Source of the DNA: Phytophthora quininea
Lineage: Eukaryota; Oomycota; Peronosporomycetes; Peronosporales; Peronosporaceae
Reading direction: 5' to 3'
DNA: 26,992 bases
Assembly: GCA_011947345.1 (NCBI GenBank)
Contig: JAAVTG010000903.1
Span: 1-26,992 of the forward strand
Both the position numbers and the translations under genes were made by a program. The stretch's first letter is position 1. Each line of letters begins with the position of its first letter. This document shows, in pieces, positions 9,455 to 18,909 of the stretch. Below the pieces are notes generated by a model. The model saw only the letters and a program-made list of their open reading frames with translations, was not told where the DNA came from and did no database searches.

Positions 9455-10188
9455 TTAAATCCACTCGCTCTTGGGCATGTTGGCGCTTCCTTTCTTCACG
9501 CCTAGTAGTAGAGGTTTCGGAGACGGCTCGACGACCGGTTGTCTCTCCGGGTGGAGCGCATAGTCCAAGGCGCTGATGGCCTCCGCATAGAGCTGAGTGG
9601 CTTGGCTCATGCGGCGGTTTACTTCCTGCGAGTATTCTTCTCTTTGAGTCTCGTGGGCCAGCAGTTCGTCGTCTCTCTCTTGCTGTTCCTCCGCAGCGGA
9701 GCGTCGTCTAGAGGACGCCCCGGAGGACCTTCTAGAGGACGACGCGGGGTTACTGCTCACTGGACCGCAGAACGTCCTCCGGGTCGTCCACCGACCGCAC
9801 CTCCTCGTCAGAGGACGACCCCTCGGCGTCCGAAAGGTCCTCCTCGACGAGCTGGCCGTCCATCCGCTTCTGGGCCTTCAAAAGGGCTTCGGCTGACTGG
9901 CGTTTCATCTCCTGCAGCTGCTGCCTGAGGAAGCTCTGCTGTCTCACAGGCTTGCCCTTAGGCCGCTCAATTCCCCGCGGCGGGCGGCGTTGGCCTGCTG
10001 GCGGTTGGTGACGGCGCTGAGCTGGCCCGGCCGCGCAGCGTCTGTGCCGTGTCCTCGTCGTGCTCCTTGAGCATCTTGCTGCTCTTGCCCGTGAACTTGG
10101 TGACGAACCACGAGCTGAGCTTGTGGTTGGCCTGCGCCTTCTGGCGCCCCACCTGCTTCTGCCAGGACGCGTTGGACGTGGAGCCCAT
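9455..10188 (-). CDS. Hypothetical highly charged helical protein, frame-disrupted
   Basis: The likely start is the ATG at 10188 (MGSTSNASWQKQVGRQ). The reading then moves through several frames that together look like one protein. A basic N-terminus (SSWFVTKFTGKSSKMLKEHD) comes first. A segment QLSAVTNRQQANAARRG follows, then a coiled-coil-like stretch (SFLRQQLQEMKRQSAEAL). An acidic run with repeated Ser/Asp/Glu comes next. The last frame is Glu/Arg-rich (EYSQEVNRRMSQATQLYAEA) and ends MPKSEWI at 9455. Frame changes fall near 10020, 9975 and 9755, all in very GC-rich sequence. I recognise no family. The charge pattern suggests a cytoplasmic or nuclear scaffold-type protein. A single gene with sequence errors is more likely than three small genes, but this is inference. 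Confidence 0.5.
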
Positions 10189-11124
10189 GGAGATACAGGA
10201 ACGCCCTTGAAGAGCTACGAGCTGTGAGCCTCGGCTGCCAAAACTTACAGTGAAGAGACCGCTCTTTTCTGTAGCCGGAATGCGCCCGTCCCGAAAAGAC
10301 GGAACGTATCCACTTGCGTTCACTATGGAGATGCTTGAAGTTGGCATTTATATTGGATCCCGCGTTGATGCACGAATGGGATCATAGATACTTTTGTTTA
10401 TTTCGCGGAGAGAAGGCGAATGGAGATAGAGTTGTTGGACTACAGGGCGGAATGGGATCAATGTTTCTCCTCGACCCGAGGCTGGTCTCGAGCGCGTGAG
10501 TGCTGATGCCGAGCGTGCTTACGGCGCAAAGCTTTAGGCGAGGAATATCAGGCCGCGGAAAGTGCCAGCAAGGATCCATCGGGACGGATGGCATGGATTA
10601 GTAAATGTATCAGTTCTGGACGGGGTGTAATGCAACCGTCAGATTGTTGAAGATTGGCAAGAACAACCGTTTTCCGTCTGCGACGTGTGAGCAAAACTTG
10701 TTGTTGAACTCGCGGGGCAAAGTATTGCTTATCTTTTTCCGAGGCATTTACACTGCAACTCGTTGCCGCTGTTGCCCTCGCTATCGACCTGGTCGACGGA
10801 GCGGTTCCCTGCCCCATGAGAAAAGTGCATGTTGAGGTTCGTGCCAGTCAAAAGCCGGGGCCAGCCGTAGCGTCGTTGGGAACTGCTTTCGCGCGGACGA
10901 TCGGCGATCGCAGCGGAATGATCGCACAGCATTTTCATCCCCGCAGATGCAAGCGCGGCGTGGTCTTTCCGATACGATGGCGTGGCTTCGATGTGGCTTC
11001 ACTGCGGACAGCAGGCTGGGCAGACACGTCATGGCGGCTTGCTCGATGACACCCCAAGCAGACTGCACCGGATACCTTTGCTTGGATAGACGTCTATTAC
11101 TTTTGGTCGTTGCTTGCGCAGACT
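10189..11124. other. Intergenic stretch, nothing recognised
   Basis: Only short open frames occur on both strands here, none with a recognisable motif. The part next to 10188 is likely the promoter of the helical protein gene. The part next to 11125 is the 3' flank of the methyltransferase gene. I see no RNA gene, repeat array or transposon end. Confidence 0.4.
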
Positions 11125-11847
11125 CTACTGCGCTCGACGGATCTCAAAGAGCCCAAAGTCTCGTCCCCAGTACTCCTTGGGCAGCAACAGATCCGGGATC
11201 TTGTAGTACTCAAAGCCGTCCCGTTCTAGTTGTCGGAAGAACTTTAGCCGTGTGTCGGCTCGGTTCAAGCCCAGTAGAATCAACGTCCGCGACGTTGCGA
11301 AGCGGTTCACCGTGTGCAGCAAAGGGTCGTACAGCTCCTGCAGGTAGGCCACGTCGGTGCCTAGGATGACGTCCACCTGGCCTTCAACGCCTCCATCGGC
11401 ACCGTCGGTCGTTGCGATCGACTCCAATAGACCTGTCTCCTGCTCCGACGACCCCCAAGCCAGCTCCGAGACATGCACCTGCACACCAGCGCGGACCGCC
11501 TCAGCGTTGCGCTGGACGTTGCGTCGCAGCCCCTCGACATGTTGCTGCAGATCCGTCAAATACACGCGTGCAGGCGTAAAGCAGGCGGCTGTCATGAGCC
11601 CCACGAAGCCCGTGCCGCTGCCCAACTCCACGACACATTTGCCGTTGAAAATGGAGCGGTAGCGGTCTCGATTCAGCTCCAAATGCGCAGCCAAGAGCTC
11701 TCCGCTTGTCCAGACCGAGCCGCCGATTCCTGGCGCCCAGTCGCACTCGAATTCGAGCGTCGTCTCGGTCTGCTGGTCGTCGTCGACTCGAACTCGCAAC
11801 GGGACGATGTGTTTGTCCTGCATTGTATCGCTGCTTGGCGTCCCCAT
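11125..11847 (-). CDS. METTL21-like protein-lysine methyltransferase
   Basis: A 240-residue seven-beta-strand, SAM-dependent methyltransferase of the METTL21/FAM86 type, which methylates lysines on chaperones or translation factors. Visible motifs are VWTSGELLAAHLE (about residues 45-58), the SAM-binding motif I VVELGSGTGFVG (about 72-83), the acidic strand-2 end YLTDLQQHVEGL, and the family's DxxY motif as GTDVAYLQELYDPLL (about 164-178). It ends with RDFGLFEIRR. The start is the ATG at 11847. Codons upstream are open but contain no ATG. It is intact, unlike many neighbours. It is transcribed divergently from the TPR gene, with only about 135 bp between start codons. The specific substrate cannot be told from sequence alone. 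Confidence 0.85.
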   Translation of the reverse strand: MGTPSSDTMQDKHIVPLRVRVDDDQQTETTLEFECDWAPGIGGSVWTSGELLAAHLELNRDRYRSIFNGKCVVELGSGTGFVGLMTAACFTPARVYLTDLQQHVEGLRRNVQRNAEAVRAGVQVHVSELAWGSSEQETGLLESIATTDGADGGVEGQVDVILGTDVAYLQELYDPLLHTVNRFATSRTLILLGLNRADTRLKFFRQLERDGFEYYKIPDLLLPKEYWGRDFGLFEIRRAQ

Positions 11848-11930
11848 TGCTTTGGTCTCCGCTGCTTGGTGGGCCAACCGTTTGTTTGACGGGTGCAACA
11901 AAAAGTGCAACGGTTTTGATCGACTTCAAC

Positions 11931-11956
11931 TATAAATGGCTACATGTAGCATTCGT
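11931..11956 (+). promoter_or_regulatory. Possible core promoter of TPR gene (TATA-like plus initiator-like)
   Basis: TATAAATG at 11931 is followed about 18 bases on by GCATTCGTCC (11949-11958). That resembles the oomycete initiator (pyrimidine-rich CATT core). The start codon follows about 30 bases later. The position fits a core promoter in this divergent intergenic gap, but both motifs are short. Confidence 0.3.
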
Positions 11957-11982
11957 CCACTACTACTACAAGTTTAGTTGCC

Positions 11983-13088
11983 ATGGAGAATGCTGGGGAC
12001 GAAGAATTGGCGTCAGGACGTGGAGATGGCCAAGACCATCGGCAATAATTCCCAAGCGGAGCTGGTGAGCGAGATGGAGCAGTTGGAGGAGATGCACTTC
12101 CTCGAGAACCAGAAGGAGCTGGTGGCGCTGCAGCGACTGGATGACAAGTGCGCCAAGCTGCAGCAGGAAGGACGCTACACGGAGGCGCTCGAGTGCATGG
12201 AGAAGGGGCTTGTACTACGCCAGCATTTTTCGGAGCTGACAGTGACGAAGTATGGGCCAGCTGCAGAACCGTCGGTGAAATGTGCAACCTCCTGGCGATG
12301 ACCTACCTACAAGAGGAATTTCGCGTCGTCTTGGAACTACTGAAGAAAGCCGAGATCCTTACCGAGCGTCACCCTGCAGGTCGTGCCGTCACACTCAACA
12401 ATCTCGCCTGTTACTACCGTCGACAGGGGAACCTTCACAAGGCACTGACTTATTTAACCGAAGCCTTGAAAATCGAGTCCAAGCTGGATAACTTGCCCAA
12501 TAAGGCCGATACGCACCTGAATATGTGCGCGGTGTTGTCTCAACTAGGCAAGCATCAAAGTGCGTTGGGCCATGCCCAGTCGGCGCTGATTTTCCTGCAT
12601 GAAGAGCTACAGTTGGGTCGATCAGAGACAACAAATCCGACCCGCAAGTTTGGGTCGAAAACTAGCGAGAAACTGGACCCGAACGTGAAGCTGGACCGAG
12701 TCGCAGTGGTGGGCATCGCCTACCACAATGTGGGAGTTGAGCAGGAGTTCCTCAAGTGCTGGGACCTGAGTCTGCAGTCGTACAAGAAAGGGATGGAAAT
12801 CACTTCGACTTATCTGGGGAATCCCATGGCATCGTCATCACGCTGCAGAATTCGCTGCTTAGTGCGAAACGAAGCATGGCCAGCAAGCTTCGTACTGGAG
12901 GAACACGCGGCGATGGGATTTCGGTACTACCAAACATCAACAGCGGTCGTCGATCTGCTGGGTCGAAATCTCTTGTAGCCCACAAAGGAAAACCCAAGAA
13001 ACTCATTCGCGCGAAAGACGAACCCCCACGAAGCTCCCCGTACCGTACAGCAACAACGGCAGCAGTAGCACTCGCTATTAACATTTAA
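11983..13088 (+). CDS. Tetratricopeptide-repeat protein, frame-disrupted
   Basis: A TPR scaffold protein of about 360 residues, probably cytoplasmic. The ATG at 11983 has the best context (GCCATGG) and starts MENAGDEELASG. A frame change near 12015 leads into a coiled-coil-like region (MEQLEEMHFLENQKEL). ATG 11990 is the alternative start. The TPR units are helical: KLQQEGRYTEALECMEKGL, NNLACYYRRQGNLHKALTYL, LNMCAVLSQLGKHQSALGHA and IAYHNVGVEQEFLKCWDLSL. Frame changes also occur near 12255 and at 12816-12829, beside a GGGG and a CCC run. After the second, the frame reads HGIVITLQNSLLSAKR and a basic Ser-rich tail ending at 13088. The 3' end overlaps the tail of the convergent GT4 gene. It is related to TPR proteins common in oomycetes, and partner proteins cannot be inferred. 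Confidence 0.72.
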
Positions 13089-14949
13089 ACGGTGCAAATT
13101 TCTTCTCTGTGCTGTGCGTTCCTTCGTGGAAGTATTCTCAGTCGCAATGACTTCTTGGAGTTGAAATCCAATGCGTTCGTACAGTCTCGCGTATTGCTCA
13201 AGAGCTGAGCTAGTGGAGAATCGCTTCACGACGGTATCGCGAGCATTTCTGCTAAGACGATGGCGTTTATCGCTGTCATTAACCACAGAAAGCAGTGCGT
13301 CGGCAAAGCTCTGAGCCGTAGCTTCTGGAACTGCCACACAATTGACATCGTTTTCGAGGAACTCGCCTGTTCCTGCTGAAATAAACCCCACGACAGGTAG
13401 CCCAACGCTCATAGCCTCCAGAACAGCAAGCCCCAAGGTTTCTGTGAACATTGGGCTTGCGAAAACGTGCATCTCTCGAAAAAGGTTTATCAAAGCTGAC
13501 TCATCGTTATATATTCCATCCACAAACTCCACGTTGGTGTTCAATAAACTCCACTCTAAAGCAAGAGACTTCAGACAAGATTTGTGTGAGCCATCACCGA
13601 CAATCCTCAGTCGACAGTGAGAGCAAACGGGTAAAAGGAGCTTGATAACAGCCAGTAAAATACCCAGCGATTTCTCCGACGTCAGCCGCCCAACATACCC
13701 GATAACAAAGTGTTCGCGACCAGAGACTAGTACTGTCGACGGCGTAAATATCTGAGTATTCACACCTGTAGACAACACCACTTGACTTCGAGCCTGAACG
13801 TTTCCCACTACAGAATAATGTTTCTGTGCGAAATGTGAAGGTGATAGCAGTGCATCCACCTGAACATTGGTCGGGTGGAGGTTCGCTAGCTCCATGACCA
13901 CAGCACGAGCCCCAGCCAGTCTTGCTGCAAGAACCACCAACTTGTCCGCGACACTGCGAGTGTTTGCAAAGATAACGAGACCATCAGTACATGGAGACCT
14001 AAGGGTGTCAACGAGTTCGGTCCAGATCCTGGCAGCAAAACGAGGCTGAAGCTCATGGAGAGCTGATTGATCCAACCTCGAAAGGTGTCGAGACGAGCGC
14101 TTTGCTAACGGGAACCGACGGTACAAGCTGGTCAATAAAGCTTTTACTACACCTTCCTCTGAAGTCTCGTTGTCAGACAGCTCGTTTCGAGGGATCTACA
14201 ACCACAATTGAGCGTCAGAACAATGTTAGAAAGACATCCACACACAAAGTGTATATCTTACCATCAAAGGGAGTCCCTGGAGACTCACGTTGAGTTTCCT
14301 CAATGCCACTACGAAAGGATTCTCCGGCACAATTTCTTCAAACGACTTTACTGCAAATTCCAGTTGAACGGGACGCATGTTCACACTATTCTTCATCCCC
14401 TCCGTGATCTGCAGCCACATTCTCTTCTGTCCGTCAAATCCCCCGACGCTGACGAAATATAGCAAACCGGAAGAACTTGCTGCATAGTCGAAGTGTTGGT
14501 ATCTGAAAACTTCGAGTTGACAAGCACCACGGGCTTCTTCTCGCTCTCAGACAGAGGATACACCCACGGCGAGTTTTTATCCGAGATATCCACGACAACT
14601 TCCACGTGCAAAGTCTCTCGAGCAACCGCTACCGAACTATTCCACTTCATTAACTCCAGTCTCCAAAAGTGCGTCCCGGGATCAATCCCTCCGCCCATTA
14701 CGATCGAATTCGCCCTCGACGTATGCTTATACGCTCCATCAACATTATCCCCGTCACCAGCAGATATCCATCTTCAGGAATGCGAAAAGTCTTAATCCGA
14801 AAGTATATCTGCAAGCCCTTCAACAACCCGTTCGTATTGGACACCTGCCACCACGAATGTTGCTCTGGGAAAGTGATCTCCAGCGTAGGAATTTGCACGG
14901 CAAGAACTTCATTGACCAAGACAACCAGCAGCCAAAGCAAGTCCAGCAT
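12927..14949 (-). CDS. GT4-family glycosyltransferase with N-terminal extension, frame-disrupted
   Basis: Family 4 (GT-B fold) glycosyltransferases transfer sugar from a nucleotide donor. The start is the ATG at 14949, with a hydrophobic signal or anchor (MLDLLWLLVVLVNEVLAV). A roughly 200-residue N-terminal domain rich in beta-strand patterns follows, not typical of GT4 enzymes. An intron at 14196-14261 (66 bp, GTAAG...GTAG, phase 0) joins LQGLPLM to IPRNELS. The GT4 domain shows FVIGYVGRLTSEKSLGIL, LRIVGDGSHKSCL and the donor-binding E-x7-E motif in FTETLGLAVLEAM. Frameshifts fall at CCCC 14749-14752 and AAAA 14506-14509. The frame continues 70 codons past the catalytic domain, through Cys-rich unconvincing sequence, and overlaps the TPR gene. 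The true stop may be earlier. Likely an endomembrane enzyme; acceptor unknown. Confidence 0.78.
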
Positions 14950-15025
14950 AACATCTCCAGGAGACGACAATTCCTGGGTCTCCGATCTTTCTACAGTTCA
15001 TTGATTGGCTACAGCGAAGGGGGAT
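14950..15025. promoter_or_regulatory. Compact divergent promoter region (76 bp)
   Basis: Only 76 bases separate the start codons of the GT4 glycosyltransferase (minus, 14949) and MON1 (plus, 15026). Both promoters, or one bidirectional promoter, must lie here or reach into the neighbouring coding sequence. I see no clear TATA element. Confidence 0.5.
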
Positions 15026-16529
15026 ATGGACGTTCTGGTGTGCTCGACGTCCGGGAAACCCGTGTTCCGCCACTGGTTGTCCACTGCCGTGTCCGTCTCA
15101 AGCGGATGAGTCGTCCACCAGTTCGTTTGCTAGTTCGTTGCAAGGCCTACTGTCGTTCGTGGCCTGCACGCAACACGAAGAGCTGCTGGAATTGGAAGCT
15201 GACGGTTGTCACTGCGTCTTTCGAAGTACCGATTGTCTGACGTTGGCTGCAATCGAGCGCAGTGACAAGGACAATCTCTCTGTCAAGTTTGCAACCGAGT
15301 GCTTGCAGCAGTTGCTGCATTTGCTACAGAACCAAATCCTGTTCGTGCTCAGCGATCGAGGGCTCGATGTGCTCAGGAAGCAGCCCGGTTACGATCTACG
15401 GGAACTTTTGAGCGGCACCGAGAGAGTCACGAGGTCGTTGACAGAGCTGTGGGCGACCACACCAACTCTCAGGTTTAAAGACTTTGGTGTGCCGTTCGTC
15501 CGACTCAAGCCTGACGCTCGACGAGATGTGACGAGGGCGTTGGCGTACGAGGCCGGCAAAGGTGCGACGTCGACAACGACAACGTCGCCGATGATCTGTG
15601 GGCTGCTACTAGCGAAGGAGCAAGTGGTGGCAGTAGTGCAACCAAATAAGAAGCAGTTCAGTGTCCTTGTCGACGGTAAGAAAAGTTTCTTTACTTGTGA
15701 TCATATTAGCTGATGGTTTTTATTGTTGTTTAGATCTGCTACTGCTAATCAACTTCGTCTACCACACGCCGTCACTGACGAATTCCGAGACGTGGACGCC
15801 CATTTGCTTGGCGAATTTCAATGCGCGGTAAGGGAATAGATATGTATTTCCTTTGCTACCGCTAATGCTACATTGTAGGGGATTCCTGTACGCGTACGTG
15901 GTCTTCTTGACGAGCGACGTGTGTCTTTTACTTCTCAGCAGCGAGCAGTCTCCCGAGCAGTTCCCATTTTTCCAAGCGAAGAAAGAGTTTGTGGCTCGGC
16001 GACTGGAAGAGATCGGCGCGATGGCAGCGATCCAAAACTCGGTGCAGACGCATTCTCTGTGGAGACCACACGACGATCTACCGTTGCTGCATCATTTTAT
16101 TTACAAGAACGAACTGACGGGGAATGCGCCAAGCCTGAGCTGTCGTTTCCTTTTGATGATGAAGATGTTGGCACTCGCTTGCTGCTGCTAAACCAGTACG
16201 CCAAGCTGCAGCATCTAATGTTCCCGACGCCAACCGACCCTGAAAACCGCGAAAGCCAAGTGTTGGGGAAACGGTTATCATCTCTGCAAAAAGCGACTGC
16301 GGCTAGAATGGTGTACGAGCGGAGTGATACCGGTCTGTTCGTGGGAATGTGCAGTGCCGACTGTCGATTGTTGGTGTGGTTCGACTCGCTCGCGACAGTT
16401 CCTGAAGCTCGCGAGCAAATGCAAGTTTTGTTGGACCGCCTTCGCCACGACGAGGAACTCATGTCTGTGGCGCTATTTCTTTCTAGTGGTGGATTTCCGT
16501 CGGTGAGCTCGCTGGGAATGTGGCCGTAA
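15026..16529 (+). CDS. MON1: Vacuolar fusion protein MON1
   Basis: MON1 pairs with CCZ1 to form the Rab7 guanine-nucleotide exchange factor that drives endosome-to-vacuole maturation. The start at ATG 15026 gives MDVLVCSTSGKPVFRHW, the usual longin-like beginning. Recognisable MON1 blocks follow: QNQILFVLSDRGLDVLRKQPG, LTELWATTPTLRFKDFGVPF, DLLLLINFVYHTPSLTNSE, WTPICLANFNARGFLYAYV and LLNQYAKLQHLMF. Introns are at 15676-15733 (58 bp) and 15828-15878 (51 bp), both with GTAAG donors and TAG acceptors, in phase. Frame breaks occur near 15103 and at the GGGG run 16119-16122. Restoring either is a one-base change. The N-terminus is short compared with fungal and animal MON1. It ends MWP at 16529, converging on the small membrane protein gene 95 bp away. 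Confidence 0.87.
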
Positions 16530-16624
16530 ATAGGAAGTATTGAAGAGTGAGCAAATGGAATATATGTATTTGGGAAGAAAAGTTGCCTTCGGTTCTCACT
16601 TCCGCGAGTACTGGGTAGAGCGAT

Positions 16625-17331
16625 TTACTTGTCCTTGACAGTGCTCACTGCAGCGTTCTCTCTGCATGACAGACAGGACCAAGTCAGAAACGAATAAATA
16701 TTTTTACAAAACGAAAGTGAAGTACACACCCCGCGAACGCCGGGTTCTTCATCAGTTCCTGCACGAACAGATTGTTCGGCAGCTTGGTTTGCAGGCTGTA
16801 AACCAAGCACAGTCAAAATATCATCGAAGAATCTACCTCTTGCAACATATAAACGTACATCTTCCTCGCTTCAGCTCGAGGCGACTTGTCTTCTGGAAGC
16901 GTCAGGAACTCGGAGAACATTTCTCTGCGGATGCCGCTGATCCTCATCGACACTCCAGCCCCAATGACTCCACCGACTATATCAACAATTCCGTTAGCAC
17001 AAGAATTGAAAGGTGAGGTCGACAGGTACGCACCGATGACTCCCGTGACGCCGAATCCAGTGCTCAAAGCAGCCACTCTCCAGACTCCAGCCATTGCAGA
17101 GGCCCCCACCAGTCCGCCAACTGCAGCACGACGCTGACCTCTCTGACGGTACTTTGTAAAAATCTCTCGTTCTGCTGGGGTAGCATTCGCCCTAGAAAGA
17201 AAGAAATAAGTTTGTGATCATTGCTAGTGAAGAGCAGACAGTACGGACCTCCACTTCCACGGCGACTCTCCTTTCTTGGCGAACTCAGAGCGCAGCGTGT
17301 GCATCACCTCGAATTGGTCTCGGCACGGCAT
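16625..17331 (-). CDS. Small four-exon membrane protein, hypothetical
   Basis: The inferred exons on the minus strand are 17331-17249, 17191-16859, 16795-16730 and 16661-16625. The introns are 57, 63 and 68 bp, all GT...AG and phase-consistent, giving 172 residues. The ATG at 17331 sits in a good context (ACAACAATG). The N-terminus is soluble and basic (SEFAKKGESPWKW). The middle holds two Gly/Ala-rich hydrophobic segments (VGGLVGASAMAGVWRVAAL and GIVDIVGGVIGAGVSM) with a VTGVIGAYLS stretch between. A charged C-terminus ends STVKDK. The glycine-rich helices recall small mitochondrial or peroxisomal membrane proteins, but I recognise no family. The frame is intact across all splice sites. Confidence 0.68.
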
Positions 17332-17639
17332 TGTTGTAGAAGGTTCTTGTTCTTGGTGGTGCTGCTGGTCCTGCTTGGCAAATTGAATTGTGAACAACGG
17401 CAAAGAGAGACTTGCAGCAACGGCAACTGGCGTCAACTTTGAAGTTGATGTTTATCATCATTCCTGACCATCATTCCGATGCCGAAAGTTGCCTTTTGGG
17501 AACCCATGCAATGCATGCAGCAGCAGCAATTTGCTGCCCTGGGTCTGCAGGTAGCGTACACCAAGCAAGTCTCAGCAGACTCACCAGAGCTACTTCACAA
17601 GAGCGTAGGGAATAAGAAGTTAATACTCGACACTCAGAG

Positions 17640-18823
17640 TGTGAGACCAATTTCAAGGTGTTGCTCGTTGCCCCACCCACCGTCAAGACCAACAGCGACC
17701 TCGGCGAGTGGGTCGCTGGTAGATGGGATCGGTGCGTGGTGGTGATAATGTTGCTGATGGGCGTCTGCTTGCTACTACCCTGCGCTTTCCTCGTGCTGGA
17801 TGCTGGACGTGCTGTTCCTGGGCTCCTTCAATCAGACAACGTGGACCATGTTCATGGCGTTGATGGTGGTGCCCGTGGCGTTGGCCCCACCATTAAGAAG
17901 AGCACCGGCATGGCTGTCGCCGGATGCCTCGGCACGATCGTCGCTGACGTGATCGGGATCGCCATCTTGCTCTACGAAGAACCGTGGACACCCGTCGCCC
18001 CCGCTGGCCGACGGCTCTCTCCACAACTCGCTGTCGTACGCGGCGGCGACCGTGATCCCGACCTGCAGCGCCAACATTCACAACTGGAACGCATGCCGCG
18101 CGTCATCGTCTTCAGCCTCTGCCTCGCGTCGGCGTTCTCTATCGCGATTGCGGTGGCCGGATGCGTCGCGGGCGGGTGCCAAATGCCCGGCAACTTGATG
18201 TCCTCGGTCGCCAACATCGCTGGCCCGTTCACTACGACCACGCTGGGATTCGTCGCCAACCGCAGCGCCGTGATCATGGTCTACTAATTCACGCAGCTGC
18301 ACCTGTCGATCTCGTTCGCGACGTTCCTGCACCCGGCGCTCTACATGGTCGAGGGCGTCGTCTTGGGGATGCACGTGGTCGACGTCACCGTGGCAGACCA
18401 CGCCAAGTCGATAGTTAAGGAGAAGAGCGCTTACATGACCACGGCCGGAGCTTCAGATCTGGAATGCAACGTCGGCTCAAAGTGTGCTGACTGTTCGATC
18501 GAGGACGATCTGGCCGAGGACAAGGGCGGCGCCAATGTGCTTCGATACGTTCTGCTGCGGGTCGCTCTCATCGCGATTCTGGTGGCGTTATCGATCCTCC
18601 TGCGCGATCGCTTCCTGAAGACCTCGTGGGCTTCACCGCCATCACGGTGGGCAGTCTCATCTTGCCGCTGGTGTTCTACATAAAGGTGTTCTGGCCCAAG
18701 CTCCCGGCGTAGGAGAAAGTGTGTGTAGCAACAGCGGCGATCTGTGCGATCGCAGGCTTGGACGTGATGGTGTACGCCGGCAAGAACCTGCTCAGAGGAG
18801 TTCCAACTCGATGTAAATGGTGA
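17640..18823 (+). pseudogene. Amino acid/auxin permease (AAAP) pseudogene
   Basis: These are remnants of a multi-pass amino-acid transporter of the AAAP family, which is expanded in oomycetes. Blocks appear in order but in changing frames: NFKVLLVAPPTVKTNSDLGEW (about 17649), LFLGSFNQTTWTMFMALMVV (about 17815), GMAVAGCLGTIVADVIGIAI, SLHNSLSYAAATVIPTCSAN, VANIAGPFTTTTLGFVANRS, LHLSISFATFLHPALYMVEG, GFTAITVGSLILPLVFYIKV and CAIAGLDVMVYAGKNLL. Beyond frameshifts, there are in-frame stop codons inside conserved text: TAA at about 18286 after VIMVY, and TAG after WPKLPA near 18711, where Trp would be expected. Base substitutions to stop point to a true pseudogene rather than only sequencing indels. 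The N-terminal helices are missing or unrecognisable upstream of 17640. Confidence 0.78.
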
Positions 18824-18909
18824 GCATGGTTTGATACCTTTTGACGTTGATAATTAGCAAAACTGTCCCGCGAGGTCTTAGAGCTCGCCACTCTTGCTAC
18901 TCAGAAGCT

